64,000 nt of DNA, from NCBI RefSeq assembly GCF_946886105.1, contig NZ_CAMPHV010000013.1, positions 1 through 64,000 of the forward strand. The letters are read 5' to 3'. The translations under genes and the position numbers were made by a program. The DNA comes from an uncultured Pseudomonas sp. (GTDB lineage Bacteria; Pseudomonadota; Gammaproteobacteria; Pseudomonadales; Pseudomonadaceae). The notes beneath the pieces are model-generated. The model did not search any database and was not told the origin of the DNA. It saw only the letters and a list, made by a program, of their open reading frames with translations. Below, piece by piece: positions 1 through 8,793 of the stretch (its first letter is position 1; each line of letters opens with the position of its first letter).

Positions 1-468
1 GCCCATATGTTCGGCCAGCGGAAAATGCAGCCCGGAGTTGACCAGCGCGGTGGTCTTCCCCGAGCCCGGCGGGCCGATGATCACGTACCAGGGCAGCTCG
101 TAAAGGTTGCGCCGCTCGCTGCCGCCGAGCTTGCTGCGTTTGAGCAATTGCAGCGCTTCGTCCATGCGCTGCTTGAGGGTCGCCAGCTCTTCGGCGGTGG
201 CGACGCTGGCCGAATCCGGCGCCACCGCCGCCAGGCCCTGCATGACTTTGGCGGCGTTGCGCCGGGCCTGGACGATGCGCAACGCGCGCACCCCGATCCA
301 GCCTAAAAACAACAGCGCGATCAACACCCAGCGTACGCCCGCCGGGGCCAAGGGTTCATGGCCGGCGATGGCGATCAGCGGGCCGAGGAACCAGATCACC
401 AGACTCAGGGCGAGCAGGCCGAGCAACGGCACCACCCAGCGCACCAGGAAATTGAACAAGGCTTTCAC
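1..468 (-). CDS. tssM: TssM (IcmF) inner-membrane protein of the T6SS, N-terminal part only
   Basis: TssM spans the inner membrane and periplasm and, with TssL and TssJ, forms the membrane complex of the type VI machine. The first 156 residues are visible; the gene runs off the left edge of the window. It starts with GTG, overlapping the tssL stop by 3 bases. Two hydrophobic segments lie at about residues 11-36 and 45-61. A Walker A motif, GPPGSGKT, lies at about residues 132-139, followed by TALVNSG as in other IcmF proteins. It is last in the visible leftward tagH-tssJKL-tssM arm. The family call is firm; most of the protein is unseen. Confidence 0.9.
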   Translation of the reverse strand, partial: MKALFNFLVRWVVPLLGLLALSLVIWFLGPLIAIAGHEPLAPAGVRWVLIALLFLGWIGVRALRIVQARRNAAKVMQGLAAVAPDSASVATAEELATLKQRMDEALQLLKRSKLGGSERRNLYELPWYVIIGPPGSGKTTALVNSGLHFPLAEHMG

Positions 469-1832
469 TGGTTGCCCTCCGCTAGCACGGTGATCTCCAC
501 ACGCCTATTCCTGGCGCGCCCGGCGGCGCTGTCGTTGGAGGCGACCGGTTCGGTGTCGCTGCGCCCTTCGGCGGTAAAGCGTTCGGGTTGCCCGCTGCGT
601 GCGGCGAGGATGTCCATCACCTGCTGCGCCCGGTCCTGCGATAGCTTCCAGTTCGAGGGGTAGCGCAAGGTGGCGATTGGTCGGTCATCGCTGTGTCCGG
701 TGACCTGAACCGTACCCTTGACCTGGCGAATGGCATCGGCGATACGCAGCAGCAACGGCTCCAACTGATCGGAGATGCTCGCGCTGCCCGAAGCGAACAG
801 CTCGTCGCCGCGAATGGTCACCACCGAACGGTCCACCGCATCCTCCACGGCCACCCGTTGCGCCTTGATGTCCTCCACGAGGAAACGCGCCAGGCGCGGA
901 CGCTCGATCAATTTCGGCTGCAGCGGCGGACGGTCGATGGTCTGCACCGGTATTTCGCCGAGCGCATGGATATTGCGAAACACCGGCTCGGCGTCGGCTG
1001 CCAACTTCAGGCGCAAGCCCAGCAGCAGCAAGAGCAACAGCGCCAGGCAGATGGCCAAGCCGACCCAGGGCGGCAAGAACTGCGACAGGCGATCGCGGCC
1101 CAGGCTGAGCCCGCGCCAGTGCGGCGACAGCTCGCGCTCGAACTCGCCGCGCACGCTGCGAATGGTGGCACTGGTGCGTTCGCGCAAGGCCTCCAGTTGG
1201 CTACGGCCATCGTTCATCACCCGGTAACGGCCTTCGAAACCCAGGCAGATACACAGGTACAGGAGTTCGAGAATGTGCAGACGCTGACGCGGGTTCTGCA
1301 AACAGTGCTCGAGCAGTTGAAAGACTTTCTCACCGCCCCAGGCTTCGTTGTGCAGGGTGATCAGCAGGCTTTGTTTACCCCAGTCGCTGGTACTGCCCCA
1401 GGGCGTACTGAGTACGGCCTCGTCCAGCGCCGTACAGAGCACATAGCGGCTGAGCATCACCTCATCCTGGGCCACACCGGCGGCGCGCGCCTGTTCCTCG
1501 AACTGGCGCAGGTAGGCCAACAACTGTGCGCGCAGGCTAGCCGGCTGCGGGTGGGCGATGGTGCTGCGCAAGCGGGTCAGCAGCGCCAGCAGCGGGCCTG
1601 CCGCCCGTTCCAGGGGATTGAGCCCCTGGGCCAGGCTGCTCGCAACCGGCGCGCCGGGCATGGCCATGGTCGGATCGGCAGCGCTGCCGGCGTCCGCCCT
1701 TGGCGCCGTGGTATCGGCGGAGCGCCCACCGGGCCGCGGCATGATCAGGGTGCGGTCGTTGCCGCCCGCCGAGGCGCCGCCTGAAGTGCCGCCTACGGCA
1801 GAGCCGCCGAAGGGATCATCGATCGGGTGCAT
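465..1832 (-). CDS. tssL: TssL (DotU/IcmH) with C-terminal OmpA-like domain
   Basis: This inner-membrane protein of the T6SS membrane complex has 455 residues. A variable Gly/Ala/Pro-rich N-terminus of about 75 residues precedes the cytoplasmic DotU domain (about 76-245), then one strongly hydrophobic membrane segment at about 254-275. The periplasmic tail from about 330 is an OmpA-like peptidoglycan-binding domain with the GHSD and NWKLSQDRA motifs. Such extended TssL proteins can anchor the machine to the cell wall themselves, without a separate TagL. The ATG lies just after the tssK stop with a 6-base gap, and the stop overlaps the tssM start, so translation is probably coupled. Confidence 0.93.
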   Translation of the reverse strand: MHPIDDPFGGSAVGGTSGGASAGGNDRTLIMPRPGGRSADTTAPRADAGSAADPTMAMPGAPVASSLAQGLNPLERAAGPLLALLTRLRSTIAHPQPASLRAQLLAYLRQFEEQARAAGVAQDEVMLSRYVLCTALDEAVLSTPWGSTSDWGKQSLLITLHNEAWGGEKVFQLLEHCLQNPRQRLHILELLYLCICLGFEGRYRVMNDGRSQLEALRERTSATIRSVRGEFERELSPHWRGLSLGRDRLSQFLPPWVGLAICLALLLLLLLGLRLKLAADAEPVFRNIHALGEIPVQTIDRPPLQPKLIERPRLARFLVEDIKAQRVAVEDAVDRSVVTIRGDELFASGSASISDQLEPLLLRIADAIRQVKGTVQVTGHSDDRPIATLRYPSNWKLSQDRAQQVMDILAARSGQPERFTAEGRSDTEPVASNDSAAGRARNRRVEITVLAEGNQ

Positions 1833-1838
1833 GACGAA

Positions 1839-3173
1839 CTATCCTCGGATGGCCCAGAAGGCCAGGTTCAGGCCCGGAAACTGGCCGCCGATGTGAAAGG
1901 CGAAACCGCCTGAGTTGGCCAGTTGCTTCCAGTGCTCGCTGCCGCGATCCAGTTCGAAATAGCTCGAGCCGGCGTGATAGGGAATCTGCCGTGGCGCCAC
2001 GGGCATGGGCAGCAAGGCGATGCCCGGCAGTTGCAGGTTGACCAGGTCGCGGATGTGTTCCACCGAACCGATCTTGGCTTGCTGGGGCAAGCGTGTACGC
2101 AGGGTCTCGGCCGGCACGTCGGCGCGTACTACGAGGACGAAGCTGGCCAGCTCCAGCAGACTCTTGTCGGCCAGCATCGCCACATGCACGCCGTAGGATT
2201 TCTCGACGATGGGGATCGGCGTGGCGCGGGTATCGATGACCATCGACAGCGCTTGCCGCAGGTCCTGCATCACCGGGGCGAAGCTGCTCGCCAGGTCGTC
2301 GTGGGCATAGGCCGGGTAGTCGGCGGGTCGGCGCCCGGCCGTGGAGAAGGTGGCGAACTCGCCAGCCAGGCAGACCGCTTCGCGATAGAAATCCTGCGGG
2401 TGCAAGGGGCTCAGCCGGGCAAGGTGGCTGAGCAAGGGCTCGGCGCGATTGACCAGTTGCAGCAACAGAAAGTCGGCGATCTCCGAAGCGCCACCGGCCC
2501 CCGAGGCCACCACCCGCCCCGCCAGGGCCTCGCCGCGCTGGTGCAACAACCCTTGCAGCTCGCTGCGAAAGGCCGCCAGCACACTGGAGGCGGACACATC
2601 GAGCAGCGGCGGAATATAGTCTTCGTCCACTTGCAGGGCGTTGTCCGCGCGTTTTTCCAACACCCGGATCAAGCCGAGGCAGGCATATTCGCCGAGGCCA
2701 TCGCGTTCGGTCAGCAGGCGCAGCGCCTTGCCGCCGATCGCCAGTGGCGCCCGGCTCTCGAAGGCGGCGTTGTCGTCGCGCACCTCGCGCACCTGGCTGA
2801 TATAGCGCGCACCGCCGGGTGCTTCGCCCTCCCCCACGGTGTCGCGGCTGCCGGCACGCTTGAGCGGCAAGGCCAGATAGACCAGCGCATCGCGCAGATT
2901 GCCGTCCAGGTTCAGCGGCGGCGGCGGGAGATCGTCGCCGGGAATGTCGAAGGGCGTGCCATCGGGCAGCACCCCACGGGCACTGACAATCGCCACCTTG
3001 CCCTGGCTGAGCAAGGACTCGTCGATGCGCAGCTCGGAAAACCCCCAGCCGCCGGCGATCAGCGGTCGGCAACGACCATCGATCAAAGCCTCCATATAGC
3101 GATCATGCTGCTGGAGATGCTGCGGTCGCAGGAACATTCCTTCCGACCACACCACACGGTTATTCCAGGACAT
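1839..3173 (-). CDS. tssK: TssK baseplate protein of the T6SS
   Basis: TssK links the T6SS baseplate (TssE, F, G) to the membrane complex. The protein has 444 residues, the usual length, and begins with the family hallmark MSWNNRVVWSEGMFLRPQH. The whole length matches the family style, including a C-terminal SYFELDRGSEHW stretch. It lies 20 bases after tssJ and 6 bases before tssL, in the same operon. The start is the first ATG and gives the conserved N-terminus, so I am confident in it. Confidence 0.95.
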   Translation of the reverse strand: MSWNNRVVWSEGMFLRPQHLQQHDRYMEALIDGRCRPLIAGGWGFSELRIDESLLSQGKVAIVSARGVLPDGTPFDIPGDDLPPPPLNLDGNLRDALVYLALPLKRAGSRDTVGEGEAPGGARYISQVREVRDDNAAFESRAPLAIGGKALRLLTERDGLGEYACLGLIRVLEKRADNALQVDEDYIPPLLDVSASSVLAAFRSELQGLLHQRGEALAGRVVASGAGGASEIADFLLLQLVNRAEPLLSHLARLSPLHPQDFYREAVCLAGEFATFSTAGRRPADYPAYAHDDLASSFAPVMQDLRQALSMVIDTRATPIPIVEKSYGVHVAMLADKSLLELASFVLVVRADVPAETLRTRLPQQAKIGSVEHIRDLVNLQLPGIALLPMPVAPRQIPYHAGSSYFELDRGSEHWKQLANSGGFAFHIGGQFPGLNLAFWAIRG

Positions 3174-3193
3174 GGCTGGCTTCCTCTGCCGAG

Positions 3194-3652
3194 TTATTTT
3201 GCAGGTTCCGTAGAGGCCGTGCTGATCGCCCTGGCCGTCAGTGAAACCGTCAATGGGGTGGTTTCATTGCTCGGGATACTGACCAGTTGGCGCCAGACCG
3301 CGCTGTCCAGGTCGCGGTAGGACACCACCAGACCGAGCAAACGGCTTTGCTCGTCGAGCGTGCGCTCCAGGGTCAGCTGTTGGCCCGGTTGGATCAGCAA
3401 TTCATCCTGCGCCACCAGGTCCGTGGACAAGGTCGTGCTGGCGGCATCCACCAAGGAGAAATAGTCGGCGCGGCCGAAAGCGGCACCGCTCTTCAACTCA
3501 TACAAACGCACCCGCACGGGCGTCGCCTGACCGCCCGCCGAAGGGTTCAGATCGGCAGCGGCCTGGATATACATGACAACTACAGTGGGGCGCGGATTCG
3601 AAGCGCAGGCAGTCAGCAATAGTATTGCTGCGAACAACCATAGCTTTGGCAT
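3194..3652 (-). CDS. tssJ: TssJ outer-membrane lipoprotein of the T6SS
   Basis: TssJ is the outer-membrane lipoprotein that caps the TssJLM complex. The product is 152 residues with a type II signal peptide: a short basic start, a hydrophobic run and a lipobox LTAC, so the lipidated cysteine is about residue 16. The rest fits the TssJ transthyretin-like fold, with the VRVYEL-like segment seen here as VRVRLYELKSGAAF. Upstream lie an exact TTCCAATTTGGAA palindrome and an AT-rich repeat cluster that separates it from tagH, so it may have its own control or an RNA-processing point. Confidence 0.92.
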   Translation of the reverse strand: MPKLWLFAAILLLTACASNPRPTVVVMYIQAAADLNPSAGGQATPVRVRLYELKSGAAFGRADYFSLVDAASTTLSTDLVAQDELLIQPGQQLTLERTLDEQSRLLGLVVSYRDLDSAVWRQLVSIPSNETTPLTVSLTARAISTASTEPAK

Positions 3653-3679
3653 GTCGTCGTCCTCAATGACCTTTTGTTA

Positions 3680-3692
3680 TTCCAATTTGGAA
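3680..3692. promoter_or_regulatory. Perfect 13-bp palindrome upstream of tssJ
   Basis: TTCCAATTTGGAA reads the same on both strands around a central T. It ends 28 bases before the tssJ start codon. It could be an operator or a small hairpin in the tagH-tssJ message. No T tract follows, so a terminator is unlikely. Confidence 0.4.
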
Positions 3693-3727
3693 CTGCCAAT
3701 AGCCAAATAAGATTAACTAATAATTTA

Positions 3728-3796
3728 ATGGCAATTAGCCTTTATATATTGGTGGCTTTTGGCCTTTATATAGCAAATTGATGGCAATTAGCCTTT
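3728..3796. repeat. AT-rich cluster of short repeats between tssJ and tagH
   Basis: The 16-base sequence ATGGCAATTAGCCTTT occurs twice exactly, at 3728-3743 and 3781-3796; the second copy contains the tagH stop codon. A related unit, GGCTTTTGGCC, sits between them at 3754-3764. The three GGC-N5-GCC cores are spaced 24 and 29 bases apart, and a looser GCCAATAGCC lies at 3695-3704. The cluster is far richer in A+T than the genes around it. Its function is unknown; a protein-binding array or an RNA-processing region are both possible. Confidence 0.55.
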
Positions 3797-5185
3797 GCGT
3801 AACTTCGCGCCTTGCTCTTCGTAAGCCCGACTGAATTCACGACCGAACAAGTCTTCGAAATCATCTTCGGCTTCTCTGGAAATGCTCGCATAGAGTTCGG
3901 TGAACAACTCCCAATATTGTGCTTGGCGCGCCCCTGGTAGCAAAAGGCCAATACCCGAAGTTCTACTTAACTGGGTTTCCAATACTGCCGGTTGAAAGCG
4001 CTTGAGCAAGTGCTTAATAGAGGCTTGCACGCCAGCCATCACGGCCAGTTGATGCGCCTTCAGGTCGTCGAAGCTTTCCTTGATGGCCTGATCGGCCGGC
4101 ATGAACGCCTGATTGCCGGCACGCAGCAACAACAGCAGCGCCTCATCGACATTGGGTGCGAATTTGAGGGGATTGTTCTCCACCGGACGGATCATGGTCT
4201 GGGCCATGCGGAACTCACCCTTGAGGCTGGCACGGGCACGCAACACCTCGATCAATCCCTCCACCATATGCCGGTAGCTGCGACCGATGGCCTCCATTTG
4301 AGCGCGGGTTTCGCCTCTGTCGATACGCAGCTGATCGAGCCCGGCGCCCCTGAGGAAGGCTTCCAGCACCTCGTCGCCGCGCCCTTTTGCGGAGGCTGGC
4401 GACGAAACCGCAGCCAGTTGGACAGCCGGGCTTGGCGCGGTGTTTTCCGCTGCCGTTGGCAATGCTTGCGGCTCCGCTGGCGGCGTGGGCGACGCTGAGG
4501 GCGCAGGGGTTATACCCAGCTCGGCGAAGGGGTCCCAGTCCGCCGGAATCGCCGGAATCGCCGGCGCCGCCCCGGCTTCGCTGGCCGGCGGCGCGCTCGG
4601 GCGCTGTGGCTCGGGTGGGCGAAAATCGTGGCGCTCGGCCGGCACGTGATCGGCCAAGGGCGGCGGTGGCACTGCCGGGGACGCGAGGAAATCGAACAGG
4701 TCGGGCTTGGTATCCAGGGGCGAACCGCCGGCCTGGATCTGCACATTGCCGAGCGGCGCCGGAGCCGGGCCGGGCATTTCGTCAGGCGCTTGACGCTTCA
4801 TCAGCGCATCGAAGTCGGTAAAGGGATCGCTGGTCACAGGTGCGGTATCGATGACCTGCGGGGCGCCGCTGATCTGCACCAGAATGTCGTATTCGCCCAC
4901 GCGCAACAGTTCGCCGTCACGCAAGGGTTCGCTGTTGCCGCGGTGCATGCGCACGCCGGCATTCACCAGTTGTACGCCATTGGTGCTGGTGTCGGTCAGG
5001 TAGTAGGTGCCGTCACGCAATTGAATGATGCAATGCTGGCCGGAGACCAAACGCTCCGGGTCTGGAAGTATCCAGTCGTTCTCGGGATTGCGGCCGATTT
5101 TCAGCTCACCGCGATCGAGCTCGAACTCCGCGCGTTGGCCTGGAGTAAGTTTGTGATAGCTGGTGATTGTCAAACGCAGCGGCAT
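3788..5185 (-). CDS. tagH: TagH/Fha FHA-domain regulator of the T6SS
   Basis: This is the forkhead-associated protein that, in H1-type systems, is phosphorylated by PpkA to activate secretion. The N-terminal FHA domain (about residues 15-105) has KIGRNPENDW, a SGQH core and DTSTNGV, the usual phosphothreonine pocket. A Pro/Ala-rich linker follows, then a C-terminal TagH-type domain from about residue 275. An earlier in-frame ATG exists at 5227, but the ATG at 5185 has an AAGGAG Shine-Dalgarno sequence at good spacing and gives the normal MPLRLTI start, so I use 5185 (465 residues). It is first in the leftward arm and divergent from tssA. Confidence 0.9.
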   Translation of the reverse strand: MPLRLTITSYHKLTPGQRAEFELDRGELKIGRNPENDWILPDPERLVSGQHCIIQLRDGTYYLTDTSTNGVQLVNAGVRMHRGNSEPLRDGELLRVGEYDILVQISGAPQVIDTAPVTSDPFTDFDALMKRQAPDEMPGPAPAPLGNVQIQAGGSPLDTKPDLFDFLASPAVPPPPLADHVPAERHDFRPPEPQRPSAPPASEAGAAPAIPAIPADWDPFAELGITPAPSASPTPPAEPQALPTAAENTAPSPAVQLAAVSSPASAKGRGDEVLEAFLRGAGLDQLRIDRGETRAQMEAIGRSYRHMVEGLIEVLRARASLKGEFRMAQTMIRPVENNPLKFAPNVDEALLLLLRAGNQAFMPADQAIKESFDDLKAHQLAVMAGVQASIKHLLKRFQPAVLETQLSRTSGIGLLLPGARQAQYWELFTELYASISREAEDDFEDLFGREFSRAYEEQGAKLRKG

Positions 5186-5567
5186 TAGAACTCCTTGTAC
5201 GGTATTGCTCAATAACGGCTCGGGCATGCCAACCAGTGCAACTGAGTATAGCCCCCATAAAATGGTTCAGTGTCGTCGAAGTTTCTGCGGCCGTATTCGC
5301 TTTTTTCGAATAACCCTATAACGAAAAAAACTAAATCAATAAATAAGGGTCATATATCTTGAATCCCCTACGCACTCGTGCCGTTGGTCGGCAAGTTCGT
5401 TGACAAGCAAAAAACAGCGCTAAAACTTTATTTTGATTTGATTAAACCCAGAGTTGATGCAGCCGGAAATGCTGCCTAGGAAAGTTGCTCTGGACAGAAC
5501 ATTAAACCGCAGGAAACGGATTTAAGTCTTACGTTTGCTATGACTACGTGCCGATTGCCAGGCCGAT
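5186..5567. promoter_or_regulatory. Divergent control region between tagH and tssA
   Basis: This 382-base non-coding stretch separates the two T6SS arms and is A+T-rich in its middle (about 5280-5460). TTGACA at 5400-5405 could be a -35 box for tssA, but no convincing -10 box follows. Facing tagH, a TATACT hexamer about 60 bases before the start codon is a possible -10. An inverted repeat TATTCG/CGAATA lies at about 5294-5312. Several GGA motifs before tssA, and ACAAGGAG over the tagH ribosome site, could be RsmA targets. I found no clear sigma-54 site. Confidence 0.45.
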
Positions 5568-6605
5568 ATGGAGATCACCTCTGTGGTGGATGCACAGCGA
5601 TTGTTGGACTCGATTTCCCCTGACTCCCCCTGTGGAGACGACCTCGAGTACGACGCCGCATTCCTTGAGCTCGAACGTGCGGCGCAAGGACAACCCGAAC
5701 GGCAGATGGGCGATGCCGTACTGCCCGCCGCGCCGCCGGAATGGCGTCAGGTACGCGACCTCTGCGTCGAGCTGTTCAAGCGCAGCAAGGACCTGCGCAT
5801 CGCCAATTACTTCCTGCAAAGCGCCATTGCCCTGCAAGGCTTGCCCGGCCTGGTGCAAGGGTTACAGCTGATCCGCCAACTGCTCGCGCAGTATTGGGAC
5901 GATCTGCATCCCAAGCTGGATGCCGAGGATGACCACGACCCCACTTTTCGCATCAATGCCCTGGCCGGCCTCAACGCCGAGCCGGTAATTCATCTGCTCT
6001 GGGGCATGCCGCTGATCAGCTCGCGGGCGTTTGGCAGCATCAACCTGCGGGCCGCGCTGAATGCCGCGGGCTTGCAGCGTTTCGCCAGTGAAAGCCTCAG
6101 TTCAGACCAGCTCGGCGCAGTCTTTCAGGACTGCGAGGGCGAGCAGCTGGAGAGCTGCCGCACAGCCTTGAACGATGCCCAGGGCACGCTATTGGCCATC
6201 GAAAGCGAGGTCAATGAACGGGTCGGTTCAGAGCGCGGCGCCGACCTCGGCGCGATCAAACAACTGCTTCGGCATGCCGTGCAAATCGTCGCCGAGCACG
6301 CCCCTCAGCCGGGCGTTGCCAGCCCTGTTGCGGCTGCCGGCGAGCGTGTCGACGTCGCCATGTCCACGCCCGCCGTCGACGCCCCGCCGCGGGCCGCTGG
6401 CGAGATCGGCAACCGTGACGATGTGCTGCGCAGCCTCGACCGCATCCTCAGTTATTACGCCAGACACGAACCCTCCAGCCCCGTGCCGGTGCTGTTGAGT
6501 CGCGCCAAGAGCCTGGTCAGCGCGGATTTCGCCACCATCGTGCGCAACCTGATTCCGGATGGCTTTTCCCAGTTCGAAAAATTGCGAGGACCCGAGGGCG
6601 AATAG
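5568..6605 (+). CDS. tssA: TssA baseplate/sheath organiser of the T6SS
   Basis: TssA coordinates baseplate formation and polymerisation of the tube and sheath. The product is 345 residues, as in P. aeruginosa TssA1. The N-terminal ImpA domain shows the family features DSPCGDDLEYD near residue 20 and WDDLHPKLD near residue 110. An Ala/Pro-rich linker at about 240-270 precedes the C-terminal ring-forming region. The ATG at 5568 has only a weak ribosome site; a longer in-frame start was not found in the family style. It heads the rightward arm, 64 bases before tssB. Confidence 0.93.
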   Translation: MEITSVVDAQRLLDSISPDSPCGDDLEYDAAFLELERAAQGQPERQMGDAVLPAAPPEWRQVRDLCVELFKRSKDLRIANYFLQSAIALQGLPGLVQGLQLIRQLLAQYWDDLHPKLDAEDDHDPTFRINALAGLNAEPVIHLLWGMPLISSRAFGSINLRAALNAAGLQRFASESLSSDQLGAVFQDCEGEQLESCRTALNDAQGTLLAIESEVNERVGSERGADLGAIKQLLRHAVQIVAEHAPQPGVASPVAAAGERVDVAMSTPAVDAPPRAAGEIGNRDDVLRSLDRILSYYARHEPSSPVPVLLSRAKSLVSADFATIVRNLIPDGFSQFEKLRGPEGE

Positions 6606-6669
6606 TCCGAGTGAAAACGCGTAACAGACGCCAACCCAATACAGCCGCATAGGCAACGCAGGAGGAAAA

Positions 6670-7185
6670 ATGGCTACCACCAGCAGCCAGAAGTTCATCG
6701 CCCGTAACCGTGCTCCCCGGGTGCAGATCGAATACGACGTAGAGCTTTACGGTGCGGAGAAGAAGGTGCAATTGCCCTTCGTCATGGGGGTGATGGCCGA
6801 CCTGGTCGGCAAACCCGCCGAGCCGCTGCCGGCGGTGGCCGACCGCAAGTTTCTGGAAATCGACGTCGACAACTTCGACTCGCGGCTCAAGGCGATGAAA
6901 CCGCGGGTGGCGTTCAACGTGCCCAACGCCTTGACCGGCGAAGGCAACCTGAGCCTGGACATCACCTTCGAGAGCATGGACGACTTCAGCCCCGCCGCCG
7001 TGGCGCGCAAGGTCGATGCCCTCAACCAACTGCTCGAAGCCCGCACCCAGCTGGCCAATCTGCTGACCTACATGGACGGCAAGACCGGCGCCGAGGACAT
7101 GATCATGAAGGCGATCAAAGACCCGGCTCTGTTGCAGGCACTGGCCAGTGCGCCGAAACCGACCGAACCCGAGCCGCAAGCCTGA
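6670..7185 (+). CDS. tssB: TssB (VipA) small sheath subunit
   Basis: TssB pairs with TssC to build the contractile sheath around the Hcp tube. The product is 171 residues, the family length, with the hallmark APRVQIEYDVE near residue 17 and LPFVMGVMADL near residue 36. A strong GGAGG ribosome site precedes the ATG. The gap to tssC is 15 bases, so the pair is co-translated in the usual way. Confidence 0.96.
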   Translation: MATTSSQKFIARNRAPRVQIEYDVELYGAEKKVQLPFVMGVMADLVGKPAEPLPAVADRKFLEIDVDNFDSRLKAMKPRVAFNVPNALTGEGNLSLDITFESMDDFSPAAVARKVDALNQLLEARTQLANLLTYMDGKTGAEDMIMKAIKDPALLQALASAPKPTEPEPQA

Positions 7186-7200
7186 TAGAGGACGCAGATC

Positions 7201-8697
7201 ATGGCCGAATTGATGAAAAACGAGCAGGCCCAGGCAGAGGCCACCACGGAGCAGCCGAGCGACTTCGCCGCCTTGCTCCTGCAAGAGTTCAAACCCAAGA
7301 CCGAGCGCGCCCGCGAGGCGGTGGAAAGCGCCGTGCGCACCCTGGCCGAACAGGCGCTGACCAAGACCGAGCTGATCTCCAACGATGCGATCAAATCCAT
7401 CGAGTCGATCATCGCCGCCATCGATGCCAAGCTCACCGCGCAGATCAACCTGATCATGCACCACGCCGACTTTCAGCAACTGGAAAGCGCCTGGCGCGGC
7501 CTGAGTTACCTGGTCAACAACACGGAAACCGACGAACAGCTGAAGATCCGCGTGATGAGCATCGCCAAGGGCGACCTGCACAAGACCCTGAAGAAGTTCA
7601 AGGGCACCGCCTGGGATCAGAGCCCGATCTTCAAGAAGATGTACGAAGAGGAATACGGCCAGTTCGGTGGCGAGCCCTTCGGCTGCCTGGTCGGCGATTA
7701 CTACTTCGACCAGTCGCCGCCCGATGTCGAGTTGCTCGGCGAGATGGCCAAAGTCTGCGCGGCGATGCATACGCCCTTCATTGCCGCGGCCTCGCCAACG
7801 GTGATGGGCATGGGTTCCTGGCAGGAACTGTCCAACCCGCGCGACCTGACCAAAATCTTCACCACCCCGGAGTACGCGGCCTGGCGCTCGCTGCGCGACT
7901 CCGAGGATTCGCGCTACATCGGCCTGACCATGCCGCGTTTCCTCGCCCGCCTGCCCTACGGCGCCAAGACCGATCCGGTGGATGCTTTCGCCTTCGAGGA
8001 GGAAACCACCGGCGCCGACAGCTCCAAGTACACCTGGGCCAACTCGGCCTATGCCATGGCGGTGAACATCAACCGTTCGTTCAAGCTCTATGGCTGGTGT
8101 TCGCGGATTCGCGGCGTGGAATCCGGCGGCGAGGTGCCCAACTTGCCGGCGCATACCTTCCCCACCGACGACGGCGGCGTGGATATGAAGTGCCCGACCG
8201 AGATCGCCATTTCCGACCGGCGCGAAGCGGAGCTGGCGAAGAACGGTTTCATGCCGCTGCTGCACAAGAAGAACACCGACCTGGCCGCGTTCATCGGCGC
8301 GCAATCGCTGCAAAAACCGGCCGAGTACGACGACCCCGACGCCACCGCCAACGCCAACCTGGCGGCGCGCCTGCCCTACCTGTTCGCCACCTGTCGCTTC
8401 GCTCATTACCTGAAGTGCATCGTTCGCGACAAGATCGGCTCGTTCAAGGAAAAGGACGATATGCAGCGCTGGCTGCAGAACTGGATTCTCAACTACGTGG
8501 ACGGCGACCCGGCCCACTCCACCGAAACCACCAAAGCGCAGCACCCCCTGGCCGCGGCGGAAGTGGTGGTCGAGGACGTCGAGGGCAACCCCGGTTACTA
8601 CAACTCGAAGTTCTACCTGCGCCCGCACTACCAACTCGAAGGGCTCACGGTATCGCTACGGCTGGTATCCAAACTGCCATCCGCCAAAGCGGTTTGA
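7201..8697 (+). CDS. tssC: TssC (VipB) large sheath subunit
   Basis: TssC is the large subunit of the contractile sheath and is recycled by ClpV. The product is 498 residues, equal to P. aeruginosa TssC1 as I recall it. Typical segments include QQLESAWRGLSYLV near residue 98, FGCLVGDYYFD near residue 160, and the C-terminal HYLKCIVRDKIGSF. It lies between tssB and hcp. Two stem-loops in the 96 bases after its stop may affect how much message continues into hcp. Confidence 0.97.
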   Translation: MAELMKNEQAQAEATTEQPSDFAALLLQEFKPKTERAREAVESAVRTLAEQALTKTELISNDAIKSIESIIAAIDAKLTAQINLIMHHADFQQLESAWRGLSYLVNNTETDEQLKIRVMSIAKGDLHKTLKKFKGTAWDQSPIFKKMYEEEYGQFGGEPFGCLVGDYYFDQSPPDVELLGEMAKVCAAMHTPFIAAASPTVMGMGSWQELSNPRDLTKIFTTPEYAAWRSLRDSEDSRYIGLTMPRFLARLPYGAKTDPVDAFAFEEETTGADSSKYTWANSAYAMAVNINRSFKLYGWCSRIRGVESGGEVPNLPAHTFPTDDGGVDMKCPTEIAISDRREAELAKNGFMPLLHKKNTDLAAFIGAQSLQKPAEYDDPDATANANLAARLPYLFATCRFAHYLKCIVRDKIGSFKEKDDMQRWLQNWILNYVDGDPAHSTETTKAQHPLAAAEVVVEDVEGNPGYYNSKFYLRPHYQLEGLTVSLRLVSKLPSAKAV

Positions 8698-8710
8698 TTG
8701 ATCTCAGGTG

Positions 8711-8733
8711 GCATTCGCCATGGTGGCGGGTGC
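8711..8733 (+). promoter_or_regulatory. Stem-loop between tssC and hcp
   Basis: GCATTCGCCA pairs with TGGCGGGTGC around a three-base loop, giving a 10-bp stem with two G-U pairs in RNA. No T tract follows, so it is not a standard terminator. A second small stem, AGTGG/CCACT at 8767-8782, ends one base before the hcp AAGGAGG site. Together they may stabilise or process the hcp message, whose product is needed in large amounts. Confidence 0.4.
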
Positions 8734-8793
8734 AGTACAACGCAGCGTGGCGAGTCGCTGGAACACAGTGGCGTCAACCACTAAGGAGGCATG

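Noticed and set aside
5186..5567. Sigma-54 promoter for the T6SS arms
   Set aside because: I looked for GG-N10-GC in TGGCAC-N5-TTGC form on both strands. The nearest candidates (TTGGCATGCCCGAGCC; TCGGCAAGTTCGTTGA) miss the -12 GC or have wrong spacing.
6517..8634. A 705-codon open frame on the minus strand
   Set aside because: It lies opposite tssB and tssC, which are clear. Its product is low-complexity Gly/Val/His/Gln-rich with no domain, as expected of an antisense shadow in high-GC DNA.
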